Source: Schizochytrium sp. TIO01
Taxonomy: Eukaryota > Sar > Bigyra > Thraustochytrida > Thraustochytriidae
Length of the DNA: 64,000 bases
NCBI GenBank assembly: GCA_004764695.1
Contig: SMSO01000014.1
Span: 4,928,845 to 4,992,844, forward strand
Direction: 5' to 3'
The notes beneath the pieces were generated by a model that saw nothing but the letters and a program-made list of their open reading frames with translations, did no database searches and was not told where the DNA came from. The first letter of the stretch is position 1; each line of letters opens with the position of its first letter. Shown one piece after another: positions 55,053 through 64,000 of the stretch. The position numbers and the translations under genes are program-made.

Positions 55053-56135
55053 TTACTTGCCATAAATTTTGTTTGCGTAAAGCTCGGGGTTTGTCAATGG
55101 ACCAAATCCAAGGATAAACACAAGGATACCAAAGACATAAGCTGATATGATTGAGTTGCGATGAATGTGGTTCGGGTGTGATTTATCCAAAAAGCCAAAT
55201 GGTGGTAAGCCCATAAGATTACACCAGCTGTGAATAAGGAAGACAGAAACAAGATGTCCAGTACGAAGGAAAAACATCATCTCAAGGGCACCGAAAAGAC
55301 TTGTATAAGTCATCTGAACAAGAGAGACTAGCATTGCCTGCTTGGCAGGCGTTCCTCGCATGATCATTCCGATACAATGATGCAGATGCGCTAGGCCAAA
55401 AAACAATGGAGAGACCCTGATTATCGAAGAGTGACTCCATTTTGCAGCGTGAAGCAGTGCCGCCATACAACCCCGAAAAACAAGCTCTTCAGCAAATGGC
55501 GCAGCGATTAGATTGCGTATCTGTTGTAGCGGTGAACTCGGACAATTAGGAAAGAAATTGCTTAAACTGAAGCCATCCACTTGGCCAGCAGCTTTCTCGC
55601 GTTGGTAGCTCAGATGCATGTCAAGAAGCGGTCCTGTGAAGAGAATAATAATTAAGCAAAGTGGTAGACTCACTGCACGCAGGAAGCCGTCACTGCGCAC
55701 TCCAATCCACTCTAGCAAGCTTGGGCCATTGCCAAGTTGGAGATCTGAAGAAGTCTTCCACAACAACAGCAAAAGCGGCGACACGATGCATGTTACAGCT
55801 GTAGATCGAAACCGCCAGCTGATCTGTACGTCGTCATCATGAGCACGCCTCCGCACAGACGCAGGGGCTAAATATAGACTGTTTAATAGAATAGGGACCG
55901 CAATACAACATGTTTTGTCAAGTGAGTTAGTGTCGTTCTCATTGTTAATTTTGATGTTGTTATTTTGTTGGTATGAATTGCCCAACAATTATGATAAAAA
56001 TTTGTAGGGTCTATGTAAGGTCTATAATTCGTATTTGCTTAACCTATTTCCCGTTAAAACCTACCTCCCCACAAAAAGCGAAGCCAACCCTGCGCAGCCC
56101 AACAGAGCACTGCTTGAGCTGGCCGTGAGCCACAT
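55053..56135 (-). CDS. RCE1: CAAX prenyl protease 2 (RCE1-like)
   Basis: An ER membrane endoprotease that removes the last three residues of prenylated CAAX proteins such as Ras and Rho. Two exons on the minus strand: 56135-56065 (ATGTGGCTC...) and 55878-55053, with a 186-nt GTAGGT...AACAG intron, give 298 aa. The main frame alone has no upstream ATG (only a TTG at 55988). Splicing restores an N-terminal hydrophobic segment ending LFVGSLYLAPASVRRR, similar to the VGSLYV region of animal RCE1. Catalytic signatures: FAEELVFRG with E154/E155 and R159, FFGLAH with H188, and HSWCN with H240 and N244. Several membrane helices are visible. It neighbours a RhoGAP, but the two are not obviously linked. 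Confidence 0.9.
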
Positions 56136-56212
56136 CCTCGTGCCTAGTTTAGAGAACAGAGATGCCCTCGCTCGAAGTTCCCCAGGATCCTTAACTTAGA
56201 ACCCCAGTAGAC

Positions 56213-56233
56213 AGAGCGAGCGAGCGAGCGAGC
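56213..56233. repeat. GAGC tetranucleotide repeat
   Basis: Five consecutive GAGC units, a GC-rich microsatellite. Confidence 0.85.
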
Positions 56234-56423
56234 AAACTCTGCTCAACACAGCCAAGCAAAGGCAGGAAAGGCCTCTATGCGCCAGCGAATGTGTTGGCAG
56301 GCAACAGGTAGTGAGTTTGAGTTATTCTAATCGACCTCTTCTCAACCTTAAAAGGAGTTATTATATAGTACTATTGATATCTTAGAGCTTCAGAAAGTAA
56401 ATTAATCATCCCATGCGGTTCTT

Positions 56424-56481
56424 TCTATCTATCTATCTATCTATATATCTATCTATCTATATATATATAGTATATATATAG
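56424..56481. repeat. CTAT and TA repeat tract
   Basis: Runs of CTAT tetranucleotides grading into TA dinucleotides. Confidence 0.9.
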
Positions 56482-57149
56482 TTTTCAAACATTCGTTGGA
56501 TAACCTAAAATCCTCCGCTCAAAGATCATGCTCTATGTGCTTGTTTAAGTATCATGCACCTTAGCAAGAAAATATTTAAAATGAGGGAAAGTCTAGGTAG
56601 TATCAAGTCTTAATTTCAAAGAGTTAGATTGGACGATCGACTTTTCATAGAGTAGAAAAAAGCAACATTTTGAAGACGTACACAACATTTAAAGGTTTAA
56701 CCCGGGTTCAACTTTCTGGAAGGATACTTATCACAGCAGTATGCTGGAAATGACAATTTTTGTTGCAAAAAGCATCTTGCAGAGACAATAGAGTAATACT
56801 CAGTAAAGTTCTTGTTGTTGTCCGCAATACACAAAGACAATGTGGCATGGCACAACTTTTTATCATGATATACTGAAATTATAGTTCCAAAATCAAAATG
56901 AGCGTTTCAATTTCCATAATTGATTAGTCGAAAGTCTAAGTTTTGAGTGTCATTTTTATCAGATAATCAGCCAAAAGATCGACATGAAAATGCCCTGCAC
57001 GTTTAAAATGGAAATCCTTAAAGAAGATTTTAAAACGGTAAGAGAACTTGAGTAGAAATTTGGTAAATGATTTAGAAATTTATTGCAAAAGGATATTGCG
57101 ATGCTAGGAAACTGTCAAGGGTGCCAAAGGGGTATCAATATTTAGGTTT

Positions 57150-57171
57150 AAAAAAAAAAAAAAAAAAAAAA
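57150..57171. repeat. A homopolymer, 22 nt
   Basis: Uninterrupted A run about 70 nt past the RhoGAP stop codon (on the minus strand it reads as T). Confidence 0.9.
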
Positions 57172-57241
57172 CTCTTTTGGACTATTATAGAGTAATCGAC
57201 TCAGTGTTTGTCCATAAGAAGACCCTACTTTATCTTTAAGG

Positions 57242-58384
57242 TCAGGCAACACAAGCAGATGATATCCTCTGCATCAAAATTGGATCTGGGTGCGGTAGGG
57301 CTTCAGCATTTTCAATAAGGATCTTGGTAGCTGCGATGGCGATTGGCATGTCACGTAGTACAGTTTCAGGAGGTACATTGTCCGGCGTATGCATAAGCGT
57401 TGGGGCAAAGACCACAGCTAGCGCTTGCGTAGTCATTTTGTTTACATTGGAGAGCTCACTAATGATGTAAAGAAGGTTAAGCACCATGGACAAGCACTGG
57501 CATTGGCGCGGAGGCAATGTAAGTGCAACATCGCATACCACTCGTGCTCGTCGTGCAGCTAGAATTTCATCTGCAAGAGCCTGCTGGGAAGGTGAAGTAG
57601 AATCATCAGTGCTTTCAATGGATGCCACACTGGAATTACCTGTATCTGAACGACGGTGGCGCGTGAAAAACGAAGGTATCATGCTCTTGTTGTTCGCGCC
57701 TTCCTCGAAACGTCTGATAGCTCGAAGGAATTTTTTGTAGACAGGAAACGGCACTAGTGGTTCGGGCATGTTGCGAATGCTTGATTTGAGTAATGTGGCA
57801 ACATCATGTACAGTGAGATCTGGGCAATTTTCGAGAATTCCTTCTTGCCCTTTTTCATAGGCTGCTATTAGAGCTTTGACACGATTGTTCTCACCAGGAA
57901 TGCGAAAAATACCAGGCATTTGAAGACCGTTTGCTTTAATGTAAAGAATGCATTCACAAAGTACGGGTGGTAGAAAGAAGTGATCTTGATGATTTTGGTG
58001 TTGCTGGATTTGCTGATGAACAAGGTGCAGCTGAGCAGCATGCCCAGTGCGATTGTCATTGCTTTCATTTTGCGAAGCAGCGCTATCAAATCGCCTGCTC
58101 ACTCGTTGGAAGAGGCGTAGCGAGCGGCGATTACTTGAGACGACAGATTTATTATCGTCAGCCAAGTCTTCGTCCTGGATCATTTCCTCATCAGAACTTT
58201 CATGCGTCTCTCCTGTTGTTGAAGCTCTTTTAGTACCTTGATGTCCGTTGCCCCAAAATGGGAGGCGGCTGGTGAAAATAGCAGATGCTTTGCGCTTTGG
58301 GATAGCCTTGCTGTTGTGATGAATGTTGCCGTGGCCGTCATCATGCAGGACGCTACTGCTGACAATGTCAAGCGGGTCTGACAT
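57242..58384 (-). CDS. RhoGAP-domain protein
   Basis: A GTPase-activating protein for Rho-family GTPases. A single-exon frame, ATG at 58384, 380 aa. Residues 1-115 are Ser/Asp-rich and disordered, followed by a Gln/His-rich stretch. The RhoGAP domain spans about 135-375: the arginine-finger block GIFRIPGENNRV with R161, then DVATLLKSSIRNMPEPLVPF (the conserved lysine/leucine and Pro-Glu-Pro-Leu region), and a late NVNKMTTQALAVVFAPTLM with the conserved asparagine. A Ser/Thr-rich insertion (about 230-270) interrupts it. No other domain. The target GTPase cannot be told from sequence. A plus-strand ATG lies only 12 nt upstream of its start codon, on the opposite strand. Confidence 0.93.
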   Translation of the reverse strand: MSDPLDIVSSSVLHDDGHGNIHHNSKAIPKRKASAIFTSRLPFWGNGHQGTKRASTTGETHESSDEEMIQDEDLADDNKSVVSSNRRSLRLFQRVSRRFDSAASQNESNDNRTGHAAQLHLVHQQIQQHQNHQDHFFLPPVLCECILYIKANGLQMPGIFRIPGENNRVKALIAAYEKGQEGILENCPDLTVHDVATLLKSSIRNMPEPLVPFPVYKKFLRAIRRFEEGANNKSMIPSFFTRHRRSDTGNSSVASIESTDDSTSPSQQALADEILAARRARVVCDVALTLPPRQCQCLSMVLNLLYIISELSNVNKMTTQALAVVFAPTLMHTPDNVPPETVLRDMPIAIAATKILIENAEALPHPDPILMQRISSACVA

Positions 58385-58396
58385 GGAGAGCTCGCT

Positions 58397-58828
58397 ATGC
58401 GAACCTTATTGCTTGTGAAGCTAGCTTCACGGCGTGTTGCCGCAATCCTTTGGGGGAATCAACGATCCCCTGCTCACCCGTTCGTAACCTGGGGAAACCA
58501 ATTCAACGAATGGGTCACGCCAAGCCCCAGGATACAGCAGACGGAGCTGCCTCACAGCACCTTCGAACTGGAAATGGATTCTCTGTAACTGACAATAAGC
58601 AAGGCCTTCCTTTACCTCGAATCAATGTTCGAGATATCAAACTTCTCTACGTTATCTATATCTGCTTCGGTATTGCATCTAAAGGTCGCATCGCTTCCGG
58701 GAGTTCCGATTGACCACCAGCAAGTTCCCATGTCCCATATTGGCGGTGATCCGGGACTGTGGGGCGCATTTTCATCACCCATGAAAGGTATCTCTGGGAG
58801 TCGGACCTCTTCACAGGGAGATGTGTAG
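58397..58828 (+). CDS. Possible small divergent gene next to the RhoGAP gene
   Basis: An ATG at 58397 opens MRTLLLVKLASRRVAAILW, which resembles a mitochondrial targeting peptide. The frame closes at 58588. A second frame on the same strand ends with a protein-like LPGVPIDHQQVPMSH... and stops at 58828. The two could be joined by one of at least two very short GT...AG segments (15 or 34 nt), but I cannot choose. Starting 12 nt from the RhoGAP start codon, it would overlap that gene's leader. Weak support. Confidence 0.25.
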
Positions 58829-61217
58829 CCTTCCGGCTCTGGGTGCCTCTAGGAGCTTCGAGCTGGCTTATTAAGATGGCCGTTGCGAAACGTGTCCGGC
58901 CTTGCTCCCGAGTGCATTTGCCCTTGGATCAATAGAACCACCCTAATATAATCAATTGATAATATACGTAAATTAATAAATTAATAATATTCTAATAAAT
59001 AAGCAAAGCAAGACCAAATATACTAAGAAAAGTCTGCACGCAGCTTTTCACTTTATGAGAGTAACATGCTATGCTGACAGCAGGCTAAGTTATATTCATG
59101 CCAGGCGAGCACATATGCTAACGCGAAATTTTTGCACGAAGATTAGACTTTGGTTACTTAATTGCGGATTGCGCTGGCTCGTGTTGTTTACTAAAAAATG
59201 TCCCGTCCGAGGCACCACGCCTTTGTAACTTTGTAAGGGCATGGTTCCAACAAAAGACTTCGGGAGTAACTTCATACTTGCCTAAAATCAATAGTCCAGG
59301 AAACGCCTGATATCCTAAGATGCGGACGATACTAAGTATCTAAGGGTGCTATATAAGCCGAATCAGATGGAAAGAGGGGAGTCAGCAGCGCGAGAAGAAT
59401 AGATATCGAGACCCACGCTACCTTAATGCCTCTTACTATTTTCCATAATTTAGAATACTTCTACATGTATATTCAGAACTCTCAATTTTCGGATTATGCC
59501 AAAAACACTTAGCAGGTCTTTGAGTTGTCGCTCGGCTGTTTACTATCATGCGCCTGTGACGAATCATTGGTAAATTTTAAGAAAAGGGAAAGTGATTGAC
59601 GGAATGACTATGCTGGTTGTGCGATTGCACTACAGATTCTTTCATAGGAAGAGGCCTCAATCTCTGGTTTTCCATTGCACTGCAAATTAAAAGGATCCCA
59701 GCATATAGAAAATTTGCCTTGCTGCTCCTTTCAGTGGATTGTGTGAGCAAGCGGACTGTTCCGTAGACCTTTGAGTTTTCACTGAAATCGATTCATTTTC
59801 AGTTGTTAGCGCTATAGCCCATTTTAAAAGGATATTTCCATTAAACTCCTTCGCTCATCACTATCATTCACTGGTCTTATCTCGTGAGTAACTCAAAGCT
59901 TGGAGCGAAGCCCGTCCAGCATATAGATAGTCCTAAATTAGCAAATATAGATGCTTTATTTGACTCTGTTCAAAACCCGAACCTTACTTTGACTAGAAGA
60001 ATATTTCTGTTGAATACAAATGATTAAGCTAAGAAAAAAGAGCTCGTTCATATGTTCAATGGTGGTTTCGATGTATCAATAAGGAGCTACTTTACAAACT
60101 GTAGCGGGTAAACATTTACCTGCCCAATCTACAATACTCAGTGAGTGGAATACAGCTGCACTTTATAAAGTATTCTAAAAAAACGTTGGTCGCCAGAGTA
60201 AGCGCGTGTGTCAAGGCGAGGATAAATATCCTCAAAACAAGCAGTGAAAATGCGCTCGTCGTGAGAATGTTAGGGAAAGCAGCAAAACGAGTTCTAGGTG
60301 TGCATTTTATAGGACACGCATGTATACTTGATTTCTGGCCCCTGGTCGTTTCAGAATATAATCAAAAATCATATAAGGCAATTAATTAACCTTGCATCTC
60401 TGTCAGGTTTTCCTTTAAAATGCTATCATACATAATTTGATACAAAAGACTGCCTTCATCTTCTATCTTCTATGTACTTGTTCTATATATTTGGTCAGAG
60501 CAAAAGAAGCTAATATACGTATCGTTCGATTGACGAAGCCAGCTTTGATAAAGGCAGTTTGTGAGAAAATGTTTGCCTCAATGCCAACGTTGAAATCTGT
60601 AGATGCGAGGAAGACAATATCGCATGTTGCCTTCATGATGCACTTTTATTGCTGACCTATTGACTGCATCCCAAAGACCAGACGGAGAACCATTCAAAGA
60701 AAGAGGTCTCATGATTCCCCGACAACTGGATGTCTTTCGTTTACCTGTTTGTATAGTCTGGCCACCTCAAAGCTATAGGGTTCTTTATGTTGATCGAAGT
60801 CTTTTTACAAAGAAAGAAACTTACGTTTGTATAAATTGATTCCTACAAGCCCAATCACGTCTTTGCAGTCGGAGTGACCTCAAATCCAATCTTGAAATCA
60901 CATACCTCAAGTTCTCCCCATATAAAAACATCTTTTGATTTATGATTCACAAATTGCACCGCACCAGTCAAGCCTTAGCGAGGCTTCTGGTTGCGTATCA
61001 CTAGTCCAGGTACCTTCTTATTTCCTTGGCTTCTAAAGAGCTAACAGCCATCTTTGCTTCAACTTGGATTTAGTGAGAGTGCATTAATTAATACCTGCGA
61101 ATTATCTCTTCGCTCTGCTAGTTAATTGTTGGTATCTAACCGTAACAGAACCAACACCCGTCACAAGAACACTATTAGACTCGTGTACTTCAATGCCCAT
61201 TGGCAGCAGTTAGATAG
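58829..61217. other. AT-rich gene-poor region
   Basis: About 2.4 kb with no convincing gene. It contains a possible oxidoreductase relic near 60141-60389, listed separately. Confidence 0.4.
60141..60389 (+). pseudogene. Possible relic of a pyridine-nucleotide-disulfide oxidoreductase
   Basis: In one frame the segment ALVVRMLGKAAKRVLGVHFI followed by GHACILDF weakly resembles the dimerisation-domain consensus of glutathione reductases (LMKLVVD...DRVLGxHMVG...). Neither the upstream nor the downstream parts of that domain, nor the HPT motif, are seen. The frame starts at a GTG and is AT-rich. A chance match is quite possible. Confidence 0.15.
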
Positions 61218-61562
61218 TTACAGCATTTGCGATGGCCATTTCTCATTTTCCCGAATAATCTTTTCCCAAACGATGCGCTTATCCCCATCGTCCACACCAA
61301 ACTGCACAGGTAAATAAATGCCCTCTATCTTCGCGGATCTTAACGAAGCGGGATGCGCCGTTCCTTTAGTCCACCCCACGGAAGAACAGAACGTAGGGCC
61401 CTGTAGCAGATAGTTCGCTCCCTCTGACCACACACTTATATGGAGTCCCTGGTTTAAAGCAGGGGCATATCTGGAACCCCTCGTGGGCCGCCGCAGGGAA
61501 TTTCCTCCTGGCCGGGAGCCTCCATTCTCTACTGTGGCAGCTCTATAGCGTACATTGCGCAT
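61218..61562 (-). CDS. Possible 114-aa protein in a GC-richer island
   Basis: An ATG at 61562 opens a 114-aa frame on the minus strand. The last 30 residues (FGVDDGDKRIVWEKIIREN...) look protein-like; the first half is Gly/Arg/Pro rich. The local composition is richer in GC than the flanks. The start lies directly beside a perfect hairpin (61565-61596). No family recognised. Confidence 0.3.
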   Translation of the reverse strand: MRNVRYRAATVENGGSRPGGNSLRRPTRGSRYAPALNQGLHISVWSEGANYLLQGPTFCSSVGWTKGTAHPASLRSAKIEGIYLPVQFGVDDGDKRIVWEKIIRENEKWPSQML

Positions 61563-61564
61563 TC

Positions 61565-61596
61565 GAATACTCCACTGTAGCCACAGTGGAGTATTC
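61565..61596. other. Perfect 14-bp inverted repeat with 4-nt loop
   Basis: GAATACTCCACTGT (61565-61578) and ACAGTGGAGTATTC (61583-61596) flank AGCC. The strongest perfect hairpin noticed in the window. It sits 3 bases upstream of the minus-strand ATG at 61562. It may be a transposon terminal structure, an RNA hairpin or a protein-binding palindrome. Confidence 0.7.
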
Positions 61597-62562
61597 TGGG
61601 CCTACAGTGAAACTCTCCGCAGACAGGGCAGTTCGAGCGCCCCTATACTTGCCATGGGGCGCGCGTAGTGCCAGATTTCACGCGCATTACCGCATTTCAT
61701 TTCACCTTGGCCGACTGTTCCACCATTGCATCGCATCGACCAGGTGGTCTGGCGATCTCCCGAGAGGCGCGGGGACCGCCTCTGCTCCTGCTGCTTGCTC
61801 GATCCGCCCGTCCTCGCCCCGTGCTCTGGCACCGCGCCGCTCCGGCTGCAAGCGATGCGGAGGGCGCTGAAGGACTCGCTCGAGATAGATAGATAATGTG
61901 ATCGTTCCTTTCCTCATCATGAAATATATAGAAAATAAGACCGAGAGAAAGAGGCTAAGAGCCACTTACCGCTCGCTAGGAACCTGAAGGCACATGGTAA
62001 TGGGAAGAGATAGAGGCGCGAATCTTATTATGGATTACTATGGTCGATCGTCACTCGATTTGAAAGAAGAATACAAAAGTCGAGCAAACGAGAAACGAGG
62101 AGATCGAGGTTTGAAAGGGATCGACCGACCGATCGCTCGATCGATCACTCCTGCTCCGACGGGCGTTGGGCTGCGAGGAGGGGAGGGGCGAGCGTCTCCA
62201 GGCTTGGGTCGCTCGGGGCTCTTTCTTTCGCTTTGCAGGCCTTTGGGGGGACGGGACTGACTTGGCGAACACGGAGATTGAGACCTGGACTGATTCACAC
62301 AGAACTCACGCACCGGTGGAGGGCGGGAGACTGTCGTGCCAGGGCTCAGCTTTAAGGCGAGGACCTGCACAGCCTTTCGTTTCGACGCTCGTAGTCGATT
62401 GACTGCCTTTGCAACTTGGGTGTCAGTCACATTCAACGGACTGTTCGTACGATAAGCTCTCGAGAACAAAAAATATATCAGTACATACATATTATATAAG
62501 CCAGAGATTTCGAATCTTTGGCGTCGCATCTCTAGATTGGGCATTTCTAAGAAAGTTTCGAC

Positions 62563-63288
62563 ATGACGGACCGTAAGAGACAAGATCCTGAAGATGGCAT
62601 CGATGGAGCTGAGAATGGCGCAGAGCATGAAGCAAAACGACGCAATCTTGAGATGGAGGAGGCACAAAAAAAGCAAAAACTTGCGGAGCAGCTCGAGGCA
62701 TTTCACAAGACTGTTGCGCTAGACGTACCTGTATCATCAGTACTATCGCTGAGCGGACTTGTAGAGCAGGATATTGATGGCCTGACGGAGGTCCTAAGAG
62801 GCCTTGTGAACTTGGCCGAAGCACTCACAAGTGAAGGACGCCGTGAGGATATTCAGCGGTCTCTCCTGGACATTGTGGAGTTTCTTGTGGTTGCCAAAGA
62901 GAAACTCTGCACAGAAGATGCCACAAAACTACCTGCCTTGAGGAAATTAGTGTCACAATTCGAAACCTTGGTCAACAACGTGAAAGCCAAGATTGACTAC
63001 CGCGCTTTGTCTGTATTTATGGAGAACAAGATTGGAGACGCGGGCCTAGACAAGAACGGCCCGATTTGTTCTGAGTTTAATCTGATCAAGTCAAAGTTGT
63101 TTCGCTGTACGACTATGTCATGGGACGAACGCGAGAAAATGATTGACGATCTTCTCCATTCCGTTAACGAGAAACGCCGAGGATTTCTAGTAGAGGGACG
63201 TGCTGCGGTTCGTGGGTATCGTGATATGTCAGACCAGGAGCTTCGAGGCTGGTATACCCTTGCTACAGAGCTGGCTGGCGATGACTAG
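62563..63288 (+). CDS. Uncharacterised 241-aa helical protein
   Basis: A single-exon frame from an ATG at 62563. Residues 1-45 are highly charged (MTDRKRQDPEDGIDGAEN..., then Lys/Glu helix EEAQKKQKLAEQLE). The rest is predicted mostly alpha-helical, with regular hydrophobic positions (GLTEVLRGLVNLAEALTSEG, SLLDIVEFLVVAKEKL). It ends SDQELRGWYTLATELAGDD. No signal peptide, membrane segment or catalytic motif. I do not recognise the family. The coding quality and consistent composition suggest a real gene, perhaps a small nuclear or cytosolic adaptor; that role is a guess. Confidence 0.75.
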   Translation: MTDRKRQDPEDGIDGAENGAEHEAKRRNLEMEEAQKKQKLAEQLEAFHKTVALDVPVSSVLSLSGLVEQDIDGLTEVLRGLVNLAEALTSEGRREDIQRSLLDIVEFLVVAKEKLCTEDATKLPALRKLVSQFETLVNNVKAKIDYRALSVFMENKIGDAGLDKNGPICSEFNLIKSKLFRCTTMSWDEREKMIDDLLHSVNEKRRGFLVEGRAAVRGYRDMSDQELRGWYTLATELAGDD

Positions 63289-64000
63289 TTTATTTCGCAA
63301 AGAGCGCACGTGTGCCATCTTTTTTTATCTCTACATACGTACATACATGCACTCTTTCTTCGTTTGTTTCTCGACATGCTCTCATATCTCACCTTCTCGT
63401 CACGTCATCATTGCTCCTATATAATCGGCAGGTACGCTACCAGGTTTATAAAGGAATAGGTATATTTAAACAAACTCGTCAACTTTTGCTCTTACACAGG
63501 AGCTGGTAGAGTCTCTCTCCGTCACTCAAAAGAGTCAATGTCGTGTGCATGCATACGTCTTGTTTCATTGTTGTATTGCTGACCACGACCACTGTAAGGG
63601 GTGATATTATTAATCGGCACTAGATATAGAGAGGGTTAGAACGAAGACCAGGTTTTTTTATGGCATCAGTTAGTCTACTGTTTGGTTCCATTGCCTCCAT
63701 TCGGTTGTTTCCTTTCTTATTCACTTGGATTCTTCTTTTTGTTTTTTCAATATAAAACCGAGCAGTCAAACTGATCAGCCTACTGTCAGTTGCCACAAGG
63801 TGCAGAATACAAACTAAGTTTTTCGAACTGAACAGCAAAACACCATTAGACGAATCGTTTGTCTTTTAAAAGTCCAACTAGTCTGAAGCATCACCAGCAC
63901 AGGCAGATGCATTCCCCTTTCCCTCTCCTTTCCCTCCTCAAACTACTACTACTCGTACTACATTATAGAATTAATCATTTATTCTTCTTATTCGGAAACA
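63289..64000. other. Right-edge spacer
   Basis: AT- and pyrimidine-rich, no gene seen. Should contain the 3' end of the preceding gene. Confidence 0.4.

Larger units (their letters stand above)
56136..57241. other. Spacer between RCE1 and RhoGAP
   Basis: AT-rich. Contains a GAGC repeat (56213-56233), a CTAT/TA repeat (56424-56481) and a 22-nt A run (57150-57171). No gene seen. Confidence 0.45.

Noticed and set aside
62038-62706. 222-codon minus-strand frame overlapping the 62563 gene
   Set aside because: It begins antisense inside a better plus-strand gene and shows low-complexity Arg/Pro/Ser sequence without motifs.
1-64000. CRISPR arrays, bacterial operons, insertion sequences, rRNA genes
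   Set aside because: None seen; spaced exact repeats, Shine-Dalgarno-linked gene strings, transposase motifs or rRNA core sequences are absent as far as reading by eye can tell.

Overview
This is nuclear DNA from a eukaryote, most likely a unicellular protist. Several genes carry spliceosomal GT...AG introns. The gene set is typically eukaryotic: P4 flippase, PX-BAR sorting nexin, F-BAR/SH3 protein, RhoGAP, RCE1 CAAX protease, three-repeat MYB, HSD17B8-type reductase. Genes are intron-poor and separated by AT-rich, microsatellite-rich spacers. I favour a stramenopile of the labyrinthulid/thraustochytrid type, but the sequence alone does not prove this. One gene with a DPY-30-like motif, an EF-hand-like stretch and ankyrin repeats hints at a flagellated stage.

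Layout. 0-4 kb: a long uncharacterised minus-strand gene (869 aa). 4-11.8 kb: no convincing gene, several simple repeats. 11.8-30.5 kb, the gene-dense core: P4-ATPase (+), acidic coiled-coil protein (+), DPY-30-like/ankyrin gene split over two frames (-), sorting nexin with a tiny first exon (+), hydroxylysine-kinase-like phosphotransferase (+), methyltransferase (-), HSD17B8-like reductase (+). 30.5-37.3 kb: gene-poor, with an armadillo-repeat pseudogene fragment near 31.4-31.8 kb. 37.4-40.9 kb: R1R2R3 MYB (+) and a four-exon cysteine glutathione peroxidase (-). 41-50.2 kb: a gene desert packed with microsatellites. 50.2-58.4 kb: TLDc protein with a lipidation-type N-terminus (+), F-BAR/SH3 protein (+), RCE1 protease (-), RhoGAP (-). 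58.4-62.5 kb: gene-poor, with a perfect 14-bp hairpin and a possible oxidoreductase relic. 62.6-63.3 kb: a small uncharacterised helical protein (+).

How the genes relate. There are no operons; neighbours are independent transcription units on both strands. Several products act on membranes (flippase, PX-BAR, F-BAR/SH3, RhoGAP, RCE1, lipid-anchored TLDc), but nothing in the sequence shows they are co-regulated. Exon structures for the sorting nexin, kinase, reductase, peroxidase and RCE1 were worked out by hand from splice consensus, reading frame and family conservation. They give frame-consistent proteins of 519, 373, 259, 191 and 298 aa.
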